From contig CAKQOE010000047.1 of the NCBI GenBank assembly GCA_934255545.1, positions 1 to 15,711 of the forward strand: a stretch of DNA of 15,711 nt, written 5' to 3'. Within the stretch, counting starts at the first letter, position 1, and the number at the start of each line of letters is the position of its first letter. The DNA comes from an uncultured Clostridia bacterium (GTDB taxonomy: Bacteria; Bacillota; Clostridia; Peptostreptococcales; Anaerovoracaceae). Both the position numbers and the translations under genes were made by a program. Shown here piece after piece: positions 1 through 6,178 of this stretch. The notes beneath the pieces are model-generated. The model did no database searches and was not told the origin of the DNA. It was given only the letters and a program-made list of their open reading frames with translations.

Positions 1-102
1 TTAGAAGCATCCCATTCTGCGACGCGGAGCGTTACGTATATCAGCCGCCGGCATCGGCGTCCCCGTATTTACAATAACGTATACATTCCTGTAACATAGG
101 GC
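1..102. repeat. Probable dispersed intergenic repeat downstream of rpe
   Basis: This stretch holds no credible gene. It is markedly richer in GC than the neighbouring gene and contains a perfect small inverted repeat, CGCCG (46-50) and CGGCG (55-59) around GCAT. Read on the minus strand it stays open to a TAA at positions 1-3, ending in the residues RNAPRRRMGCF. I recall very similar sequence as non-coding repeats scattered between genes of gut Clostridia, but that is memory and not a search result. Only one copy lies in the window, so repetition itself is not shown here. The element may extend past the left edge. Confidence 0.4.
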
Positions 103-140
103 AAAAATAAAAAACGGCACCGCAATACCATTGGGCGCCG
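103..140 (-). terminator. Intrinsic terminator after rpe
   Basis: On the minus strand a seven-pair stem (CGGCGCC with GGTGCCG, one G-U pair; plus-strand 134-140 with 115-121) encloses a second four-pair stem (CAAT with ATTG, 130-133 with 123-126) and a GGT loop, with one bulged base. It is followed directly by TTTTTTATTTTT (114 down to 103). This is a textbook Rho-independent terminator about 60 nt past the rpe stop and should end the prkC-rsgA-rpe transcript. A competing hairpin, GGCGCC-GGA-GGCGCC at 134-148, shares its left arm. Confidence 0.85.
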
Positions 141-200
141 GAGGCGCCGCAGCATCGCAATACCGCTTTCATTATTCATTATTTATTATTTACCGTTCAG

Positions 201-854
201 TTACTTTATAAGTCCTATAAGATTCTTAACGCGCGCATCGACATCTTCGGCGCCGAACACGGCGCTGCCTGCCACAAATATATCCACACCTGCGTCGCTT
301 ATATCCTTTATATTTGCCAGCCCTACGCCGCCGTCTATCTCTATTTCAAACTTATAGCCGCCGGCCTTCCTCATTTCGACAAGCTTCCTTACTTTCTTTA
401 AAGCAGACGGTATGAATTTCTGCCCGCCGAACCCTGGATTTACAGACATTACGAGCACCATATCGATATCTCCGAGCACATACTCAAGAGTCTCCGGAGG
501 AGTCGCAGGATTAAGCGCTACGCCTGCCTTCACGCCAAGCGCCTTTATCGCCTGTACCGTTCTGTGCAGATGCGTGCAGGCCTCCTGATGAACAGTTATA
601 AACTCAGTCTGCGGAGTAGCAAATTCAGCTATATATTTATCAGGATCTTCTATCATAAGATGCACATCAAACGGAAGTCCCGTCTTTCCGACAAGGCTTT
701 TAGCTACGAGCGGTCCTATGGTTATATTAGGCACAAAATGACCATCCATAACATCCACATGGACAAGATGCGCACCCGCATCCTCTATCATTTTGACGTC
801 ACTGCCGAGTTTTGCGAAATCAGCCGATAATATTGACGGCGCAAGTCGTTTCAT
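201..854 (-). CDS. rpe: Ribulose-phosphate 3-epimerase
   Basis: This enzyme interconverts D-ribulose 5-phosphate and D-xylulose 5-phosphate in the non-oxidative pentose phosphate pathway, in the cytoplasm. The 217-residue product is full length for the family and reads as one (beta/alpha)8 barrel. The signature HVDVMDGHFVPN (residues 32-43) supplies metal ligands H32 and D34; H65 in DVHLM and D174 in EIDGGV complete the metal and acid/base set. MSVNPGFGGQKF (136-147) is the phosphate/flexible-loop region. The ATG start is supported by a GGAGGAAAG ribosome site. It is the last gene of the stp-prkC-rsgA-rpe run, matching the order in other Firmicutes, although a hairpin terminator separates it from rsgA. 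A strong terminator follows it. The next gene in Bacillus (thiN) is not seen before the window ends. Confidence 0.96.
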   Translation of the reverse strand: MKRLAPSILSADFAKLGSDVKMIEDAGAHLVHVDVMDGHFVPNITIGPLVAKSLVGKTGLPFDVHLMIEDPDKYIAEFATPQTEFITVHQEACTHLHRTVQAIKALGVKAGVALNPATPPETLEYVLGDIDMVLVMSVNPGFGGQKFIPSALKKVRKLVEMRKAGGYKFEIEIDGGVGLANIKDISDAGVDIFVAGSAVFGAEDVDARVKNLIGLIK

Positions 855-902
855 TTTGATCTTTCCTCCATGATCTTCTTTATCTTCTTAGATGAAATAT
901 AC

Positions 903-924
903 AAAAGGGCAGCTTTCGCTGCCC
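903..924 (-). terminator. Terminator or attenuator hairpin between rsgA and rpe
   Basis: A perfect seven-pair stem, GGGCAGC (907-913) with GCTGCCC (918-924), closes a four-base loop that reads GAAA on the minus strand. On that strand it is followed by TTTTGTATATTT, a modest uridine tract. On the plus strand CACTTTT follows, so it is nearly symmetric. Lying between rsgA and rpe in one transcription direction, it probably causes partial termination and lowers rpe output, unless rpe has a promoter I could not recognise in the 52 nt between hairpin and start. Confidence 0.6.
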
Positions 925-971
925 ACTTTTACAATATATACGCAAGCGTCATATATCTTACTTTCTGACAT

Positions 972-1874
972 TTACTGATATTTTTTTCTCTCACGCTCAC
1001 GCAGCTCTTCCAGCTGAGAAAGGTATGACGCATAACGCTTTTCGTGTATCTCCCCTGCTTCCACAGCCGCTCTGACAGCGCAGTCAGGTTCATTTACATG
1101 TCTGCATCCGTTAAACCGGCACCGGCCTCTGTAATGCGCTATATCCGGAAAAAGCTCCTCAAGCTCATCCTCCTGCACAGCAGGAGCGTCAAAAGACGTA
1201 AAGCCCGGCGTATCAAATACAGCGCCGCCGAAATCCATCTTAAACAGCTCTACATGGCGGGTAGTATGGCGTCCGCGCTTCGTCTTTTCACTTACAGCGC
1301 CGGTTTCCACTTCCTCATGGTCGGGATCCTGTCTGCTCCTGAGAGCATTGAGTATCGTAGACTTTCCTACGCCGGACGGTCCGGCCAGAGCGCTTCTTTT
1401 TTCAAACAGATACGGCATGAGGTCATTTATGCCGTTTTCCTGTTTCAGATCAAGAAATACGACAGGATAACAGCTGCTGTACACTTCCTTCATATAATCT
1501 ATCTCTTTTTCAGATACGAGATCGCTTTTAGTAAAGCACAGGACTATGTCTACATTGTTCATCTCCGCTACAGCGAGGAATTTGTCTATAACCGAAAAAT
1601 TCGGCTTTGGGTCAGTAAGTGATGATACTACGACAAATTGCTCTATATTAGCTACAGGCGGACGCAGGAAATAATTTCTGCGCTCATGTATCTTTACAAC
1701 AACACCTGTATCCGCATCGCCCCGGGCGATGTCAATATCTGCGATATCCCCTACCGCAGGCTTTAATTTAGCATTTTTAAAAGCGCCGCGCGCTTTGCAT
1801 TCGTACACCTTTTCGCCGGTATCGACATAATAAAATCCGGCTATTCCCTTAACGATCGTACCTGTCTTTATCAA
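972..1874 (-). CDS. rsgA: Ribosome small-subunit-dependent GTPase A
   Basis: RsgA (YjeQ/CpgA) is a circularly permuted GTPase that acts in late maturation of the 30S ribosomal subunit. The 300-residue product has an N-terminal OB-fold (about 1-65), then GTPase motifs in the permuted order: G4 TKSD (115-118), G1 GPSGVGKS (165-172), the GRHTTRH switch (201-207) and G3 DTPGF (221-225). A C-terminal zinc knuckle has ligands C252, C257, H259 and C265. The start is TTG, not ATG. It overlaps the prkC stop as TTGA (TTG start, TGA stop), with AGGAG a few bases upstream, so translation is probably coupled to prkC. CpgA of Bacillus is a known PrkC substrate, so this adjacency is functional in related bacteria; whether this copy is phosphorylated is inference. 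Confidence 0.95.
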   Translation of the reverse strand: MIKTGTIVKGIAGFYYVDTGEKVYECKARGAFKNAKLKPAVGDIADIDIARGDADTGVVVKIHERRNYFLRPPVANIEQFVVVSSLTDPKPNFSVIDKFLAVAEMNNVDIVLCFTKSDLVSEKEIDYMKEVYSSCYPVVFLDLKQENGINDLMPYLFEKRSALAGPSGVGKSTILNALRSRQDPDHEEVETGAVSEKTKRGRHTTRHVELFKMDFGGAVFDTPGFTSFDAPAVQEDELEELFPDIAHYRGRCRFNGCRHVNEPDCAVRAAVEAGEIHEKRYASYLSQLEELRERERKKYQ

Positions 1875-3988
1875 CTCAGCGCTCCTGTATCAAAATCAGC
1901 AGTTCCCTCGTAAACTATTTCGTTATCCATTATAACTCTTACTGTTCCCCTTCCTGTGCCCGTAAGCGTAACAGTCTCGCCGCCGTCTGATTTTATCCTT
2001 GACTGATTATTTACTATATAATGCAGACCGTTGCTGTCAGTGACCGTTACAGTCAGCGTAAACACTTCATTCTGCGCCTCGCTGTAATCTACCTTCATAG
2101 GTATCGATACAGATTCAGCTTTCTTTTCGGGACCGCTGCTTACAGTTATACCTACTGAATCACCGCTTTCAGCATCAGATCCTGCTGACTTTGTCTGGGA
2201 AATTATAAGTCCTTCTTCAGTATCGGAATGTTCGGTATTTACCTTGCCGAGCTTGAGTCCGACAGATTCCAGAAGCTTTTTCGCTTCACTTTCCGTCCTT
2301 CCCTTAAGGTTTGGTACTTCTATACCGTTTTCATCCTCTTCCTCGCCACGGCTTACGACAAAGCTGACCTTTTCACCTGATTTTATTTCAGTTCCGGGCT
2401 CAGGATCCTGGCTTATTATATAGCCCTCAGGCATATCGCTTGATTCATAACTTATTTCTCCCTTTTTCAGGTCATAAGATTCGAGCAATGATTCGGCGTC
2501 TTTAAGTTTTTTGCCGACGAATGTAGGTGTTTTTACCGTATCACTGTCTGAGCCTCTGCTCAGAACGAGCGTTACCGTAAATCCCTTTTTAACGCTTTTT
2601 CCTGCGTCAGGATCGGTAGAAACTACCTCGCCTTCATCATACTCATCACTTATCGCAGGTATACCAAGCTTGTATTTCAAGCCATACTTGTCAAGCTCAT
2701 CCGCGGCCTGCTTTTCGGTCATACCAAGCACGTCAGGAACTTCTACAGTTTTTCCGCTTCCGCCGCCTCCCACTACATTAAGAAGCAGCATGCTGAGCGG
2801 GATCGCGCATATGAGCGCAAGGACTATACCGAGTATCTGCGAACGCTTATGCTTTTTCCTGTCTGCTGAGCTTGCCGCAGGAGCTTTATGTCTTCCGGAG
2901 GAAGCAGCCTTTTTTCTTTTAGGCTTTACATTATCGTCGGCGGAGCCGTCGTCATAATCGTCATGATCATTATAACCGCTGTATTCATTGCGCGGTGTGC
3001 GTCCTGATGTCTGTCTTATACTGCTGCGCGGTGTTTCATGGTCTTCGGTAAGATCCTCAAAGCTGCTTACTTCCACATCATCGTCATCATTTCTGTGGTT
3101 TTCTACTGCGTAAAAATCATTTACGCCATACATCACAGTAGGTCTGGAACCTGCCGCAGACATGGTTATGCCCTCTTCAGCGTCATTCAGGGCCATTATG
3201 AGTTCATCCGCGGATGCAAATCTGTCTCCCGGCTGCCTTGCTGTCGCTTTAAGAACTACAGCATCCATAAGCGGGGATACTGCAGGATTCTCAAGAGAAG
3301 GTGCAGGCACCTTACCGTTTATATGCATCATTGCAACGCTTACGGCATTTTCACCGTCAAACGGAACTTTTCCTGTAAGCATCTCGTACATCACTATGCC
3401 AAGCGAATATATATCTGACTTTGCATCTACAAACCCGCCGCGCGCCTGTTCAGGCGAAAGATAGTGTACAGAGCCGAGGACTGTGGTATTTGTATTTACT
3501 ATCGTACCGTTGTTTACCGCCTTTGCAATGCCAAAATCAGTTATCTTGGCTACTCCGTCATCTGAAAATATTACATTATGCGGCTTTACGTCCCTATGTA
3601 TTATGTTCTTCTTGTGAGCCGCGCTGAGACCTGCTGCTATCTGGCGCGTTATCTCGATAACACGTTTTTCGCTGAGAGGAGCTTCACGCCTTATGACATC
3701 GCTGAGCGTGTCGCCTTCCATCATTTCCATTACTATGTAATATATATTTCCTTCTTTGCCGACATCAAAAACGGAAACCACGTTCGGATGCGAAAGTCCT
3801 GCCGCAGCCTGTGACTCGCGTCTGAAGCTGTCTACAAATTTAGGATCTCTTATAAATTCAGGCTTAAGGATCTTAATAGCCACAAATCTGTTAAGAAGCC
3901 TGTCTTTAGCCTTGTAAACGACAGCCATGCCACCGTCGCCGCGCTTTTCAAGCAGCTCATATCTTCCTGCAAGTATCTTGCTTGCCAT
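1871..3988 (-). CDS. prkC: PASTA-domain serine/threonine protein kinase
   Basis: This is a membrane Hanks-type kinase that senses peptidoglycan fragments or lipid II through extracellular PASTA repeats and phosphorylates cell-wall, translation and division proteins. Its 705 residues contain a kinase domain at about 10-270: glycine loop GDGGMA (17-22), ATP-anchoring K39, catalytic HRDVKPHN (131-138, D133), DFG (151-153) and a Thr-rich activation segment before SVHYLSPEQARG. A long acidic linker (about 290-352) and a basic stretch lead to one transmembrane helix at about 384-406. Three PASTA domains follow at about 415-479, 485-548 and 556-619. The last 80 or so residues form a beta-rich tail not made of PASTA units. 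AGGGGGA lies just before the ATG, and only 13 nt separate the gene from stp. The name rests on architecture and neighbours. Confidence 0.95.
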   Translation of the reverse strand: MASKILAGRYELLEKRGDGGMAVVYKAKDRLLNRFVAIKILKPEFIRDPKFVDSFRRESQAAAGLSHPNVVSVFDVGKEGNIYYIVMEMMEGDTLSDVIRREAPLSEKRVIEITRQIAAGLSAAHKKNIIHRDVKPHNVIFSDDGVAKITDFGIAKAVNNGTIVNTNTTVLGSVHYLSPEQARGGFVDAKSDIYSLGIVMYEMLTGKVPFDGENAVSVAMMHINGKVPAPSLENPAVSPLMDAVVLKATARQPGDRFASADELIMALNDAEEGITMSAAGSRPTVMYGVNDFYAVENHRNDDDDVEVSSFEDLTEDHETPRSSIRQTSGRTPRNEYSGYNDHDDYDDGSADDNVKPKRKKAASSGRHKAPAASSADRKKHKRSQILGIVLALICAIPLSMLLLNVVGGGGSGKTVEVPDVLGMTEKQAADELDKYGLKYKLGIPAISDEYDEGEVVSTDPDAGKSVKKGFTVTLVLSRGSDSDTVKTPTFVGKKLKDAESLLESYDLKKGEISYESSDMPEGYIISQDPEPGTEIKSGEKVSFVVSRGEEEDENGIEVPNLKGRTESEAKKLLESVGLKLGKVNTEHSDTEEGLIISQTKSAGSDAESGDSVGITVSSGPEKKAESVSIPMKVDYSEAQNEVFTLTVTVTDSNGLHYIVNNQSRIKSDGGETVTLTGTGRGTVRVIMDNEIVYEGTADFDTGALS

Positions 3989-4001
3989 TCTGTTTCCCCC
4001 T

Positions 4002-4727
4002 CTAGATCTTAACGCTTACCACAGTGATATTATCACCGCCGCCGTGACTGTTTGCTTTGTCTACAAGATCAGAACACAGCTTTCTCATGTCATCCTCTTC
4101 CTTTACCATCTGAAGTACAGTATCACATGAAACTTCATTGTACAGACCATCTGTGCACATAAGGATGATATCACCTTCTTTTATGCTGAAAGTATAGAAG
4201 TCAGGCTCTATCGTCCTGTCTGCTCCTATAGCTTTTGTTATCATATTTCTGTCCGGATGCGTCTTCGCCTCCGCTTCTGAAATTATGCCGCGTTTTACAA
4301 GAGTATTTACAAATGTATGATCCTCCGTTATCTGAGTCATGGTATCGTCACGTATCAGATATACGCGGCTGTCGCCCACGTTAAGAGCGTGAGCCGTACT
4401 TCCGTCTATATAAAGTATTATGAGCGTAGTAGCCATTCCACGCGGAGCCTTCTCGTCCGCTATGGCGTAGATGTGCTCATTTACCAGCTCCGTAAGATTG
4501 CAGAAATACTGCTTTATAAGCTCTGTCTCCGCACCTGCGGGAATTGGATTGTCACGCACGAATGCAGCAATGTCTGTCATTGCTGTCCTGCTTGCAAGCT
4601 CACCGTGCGTATGCCCGCCGACTCCGTCGGCAACAAGAAATATCCCTTCTTCAGGCATAACAAAATATGAATCCTGATTGTTGTCTCTTACTCTTCCTCT
4701 GTCACTTTTAAATCCGAATTTCACCAT
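4002..4727 (-). CDS. stp: PP2C-family protein serine/threonine phosphatase
   Basis: This metal-dependent phosphatase (PrpC/Stp type) reverses phosphorylation by the kinase encoded 13 nt downstream, in the cytoplasm. From the chosen start the protein has 241 residues, normal for bacterial Stp. The PP2C motifs are RVRDNNQDS (12-20), VADGVGGH (32-39, first metal-binding Asp at 34), GDSR (118-121), TDGLY (192-196) and GGGDNITVV (229-237), with metal-site D232. The frame stays open nine codons upstream to a TTG at 4754, and a GTG at 4739 is also possible. I prefer the ATG at 4727 because MVKFGFKSDRG matches the usual N-terminus of the family. The upstream AGGG is rather far from it, so the start is less certain than the identity. 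Confidence 0.93.
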   Translation of the reverse strand: MVKFGFKSDRGRVRDNNQDSYFVMPEEGIFLVADGVGGHTHGELASRTAMTDIAAFVRDNPIPAGAETELIKQYFCNLTELVNEHIYAIADEKAPRGMATTLIILYIDGSTAHALNVGDSRVYLIRDDTMTQITEDHTFVNTLVKRGIISEAEAKTHPDRNMITKAIGADRTIEPDFYTFSIKEGDIILMCTDGLYNEVSCDTVLQMVKEEDDMRKLCSDLVDKANSHGGGDNITVVSVKI

Positions 4728-4760
4728 AGTCAAAAGCACCCTAAATATATCCAAATACCG

Positions 4761-4796
4761 AATAAGCGATTGCCGGAAACCGACAATCGCATTATT
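4761..4796 (-). terminator. Hairpin between the NlpC/P60 gene and stp
   Basis: GCGATTG (4766-4772) pairs with CAATCGC (4784-4790). After one C/A mismatch, CGG (4774-4776) pairs with CCG (4780-4782) around an AAA loop. AATAA (4761-4765) can pair with TTATT (4792-4796) past one bulged base. On the minus strand the 3' side continues as TTATTCGGTATTT, so the uridine tract is weak. It sits about 30 nt after the peptidase stop codon and could terminate or attenuate that transcript ahead of stp-prkC. Confidence 0.5.
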
Positions 4797-4819
4797 TCTC
4801 TTAGTTTCACTATTCTATT

Positions 4820-5941
4820 TTACATCAATGTTGACGGACGGGCAATAGATGAATAATGCTTTGCCCAGTAACCGGATGTTATCTTGTCTATAGAAATACC
4901 ATTGCTTGAAGAAGCATGTATCATCTGACCGTTTCCGAGGTAAATGCCTACATGAGAATAAGCATGTGACGTTTTATATGTACCCTTGAAGAACACGATA
5001 TCCCCCGGCTGAGCGCTGCTCATTGAGACCTTTGTGCACTTTGAAGCTATACCGTCACAGCTTCCCGGATGCGAGCTCCATACGCCGCTCTGCATCATTA
5101 CGTATCCTACAAAGCCTGAGCAGTCAAAACCTGTTTTAGGAGATTTGCCGCCGCTTCTGTATCTTATACCGAGATTTGGCTTTGCCTTTGATATTATAGT
5201 ATCGCTTATAGAATTATCTGCTGCAGCTGCCTTCTGGACTGCTGTCGCAGTTTCATCCTGCTTTCCGTATTTTATTGTATTGTCAGGAGCAGGAAGAGAT
5301 TTTATATAGCCATTAGCCTTAAGCTGTTCAAAAAGAGTTGATTTCGTTCCTGCAACGCGAGTATTGAGTGCTTTATGAGCTACATATACCATAGTACCTC
5401 TGTCAAACTCTGTTGCCTTCAGCTGAGCTCTTTCAGATCCGGTAAGAAGTCCTATCTGAATAGCGTAATCAAACACTTCATCAGCTGATGATGAAACAGT
5501 AACTCCATCATATCCAAGAGACTGCATTATAAGAACGAGGAATTCATCAAGATCGATATTTTTTGTTCCGAGAGCAGTATCGCTTTCCGCAATGTCTATG
5601 CCCTTCTGGTAAAGATATCCTACGTAATCAGAAGCCCATACAGGAACATCTGTGAAAGGATGTGAAAAAGACCCGTTGAGGACTTTGTCCTCGGCGCCTA
5701 TAAGACGTACGACCATTATAGCTGCCTGAGCTTTAGTGGAATCGCCTGTAAGATCAAAACCGTTTGAACCGCCTTTAAATAAGCCGTGCATGTATAACAC
5801 ATCTGCTGCAGTTTCGTATAAATCAGTAATATCTGCCTTGTCTCCTGTCTGATCGCCGCTCACTGCTTCGTCCGCAAATGCGACACATGAAAAAGACAAC
5901 AGCAAACACAAGACTAAACTAAGTATTCGTTTAGAGTTCAT
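4820..5941 (-). CDS. Secreted SLH-like and NlpC/P60 cell-wall peptidase
   Basis: The 373-residue product is predicted to be exported and to cut peptide stems of peptidoglycan. Residues 1-23 form a Sec signal peptide: basic start NSKR, a leucine-rich core, and probable cleavage after AFA before DEA. Residues about 35-215 resemble S-layer homology repeats (for example FTDVPVWASDYVGYL at 96-110) that could bind wall polymers, although the classic signature is degenerate. Residues about 245-370 are an NlpC/P60 domain with nucleophile C274 in GFDCSGFV, H330 in SHVGIYLG and third catalytic residue H342 in MIHASS. An AGGGAG site precedes the ATG. It has its own promoter and structured leader and lies between rsmB and stp, where related clusters carry rlmN. 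Exact bond specificity (typically D-Glu to diamino acid) cannot be read from sequence. Confidence 0.88.
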   Translation of the reverse strand: MNSKRILSLVLCLLLSFSCVAFADEAVSGDQTGDKADITDLYETAADVLYMHGLFKGGSNGFDLTGDSTKAQAAIMVVRLIGAEDKVLNGSFSHPFTDVPVWASDYVGYLYQKGIDIAESDTALGTKNIDLDEFLVLIMQSLGYDGVTVSSSADEVFDYAIQIGLLTGSERAQLKATEFDRGTMVYVAHKALNTRVAGTKSTLFEQLKANGYIKSLPAPDNTIKYGKQDETATAVQKAAAADNSISDTIISKAKPNLGIRYRSGGKSPKTGFDCSGFVGYVMMQSGVWSSHPGSCDGIASKCTKVSMSSAQPGDIVFFKGTYKTSHAYSHVGIYLGNGQMIHASSSNGISIDKITSGYWAKHYSSIARPSTLM

Positions 5942-5998
5942 AATTACTCCCTTCGTTTCAAAAAGGTATTAACTTATTATCAGATCTTAACTGCAGTT

Positions 5999-6057
5999 CG
6001 AGGCTAAAATCATTGAAAACTGCCGATTTTTTTCAATGAAGCTTGCCGATAGCCGCG
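5999..6057 (-). promoter_or_regulatory. Structured leader RNA of the NlpC/P60 gene
   Basis: In the roughly 120 nt between the predicted transcription start and the peptidase start codon, the RNA can fold into a two-part hairpin. The outer stem pairs CG and GGCUA with UAGCC and CG (plus-strand 6050-6057 with 5999-6006, one mismatch). The inner stem is a perfect nine pairs, CAUUGAAAA with UUUUCAAUG (6030-6038 with 6011-6019). The motif AUCGGCA occurs twice, across the outer-stem/internal-loop junction and in the ten-base apical loop. It matches no riboswitch I know. A cis-acting regulatory role is inference from structure and position. Confidence 0.5.
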
Positions 6058-6069
6058 ACTACGTTTTGA

Positions 6070-6098
6070 ATTATACACGATAAAAAAACGTTTGGCAA
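6070..6098 (-). promoter_or_regulatory. Sigma-A-type promoter of the NlpC/P60 gene
   Basis: On the minus strand TTGCCA (6098 down to 6093, five of six matches to TTGACA) is followed by exactly 17 nt and a perfect TATAAT (6075 down to 6070). Transcription should start near 6063, giving a leader of about 120 nt. The spacer contains a run of seven T. This is the best promoter in the window and shows that the peptidase gene is transcribed independently of the rsmB transcript upstream. Confidence 0.8.
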
Positions 6099-6114
6099 AT
6101 CCATTTTTTTACAA

Positions 6115-6132
6115 TCAGCCGTTTTTGGCCGA
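6115..6132 (-). other. Small hairpin after rsmB
   Basis: TCGGCC and GGCTGA on the minus strand (6132-6127 and 6120-6115) form a six-pair stem with one G-U pair around AAAAAC. It is about 45 nt past the rsmB stop, where a terminator is expected, but it is followed by TTGTAAAAAAA and not by a uridine tract. I therefore cannot call it an intrinsic terminator. The rest of 5942-6178 is the promoter and leader of the next gene. Confidence 0.3.
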
Positions 6133-6178
6133 CCTGTCTTACCTGTTTTTTTATTGTTACGTTTGTGTTACACATTCG

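Noticed and set aside
4..174. A small protein gene on the minus strand ending at positions 1-3
   Set aside because: The frame has no ribosome site, runs through the rpe terminator and is rich in repeat-like GC sequence, so it is better read as non-coding.
1044..1622. A 192-residue plus-strand open frame opposite rsgA
   Set aside because: It lies wholly antisense to a well-supported GTPase gene, has no recognisable domain and no convincing ribosome site. The same holds for the other plus-strand frames opposite prkC, stp, fmt and priA.
5884..5887. Lipoprotein processing site at the cysteine in LLSFSCVAFA
   Set aside because: The residues before C19 (SFS) do not fit the lipobox consensus, whereas AFA before DEA is a good signal peptidase I site.
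5942..6063. c-di-AMP (ydaO-type) riboswitch before the NlpC/P60 gene
   Set aside because: Such riboswitches often control wall hydrolases, but the leader is shorter and I do not see the conserved core; the visible fold is a simple two-part hairpin.
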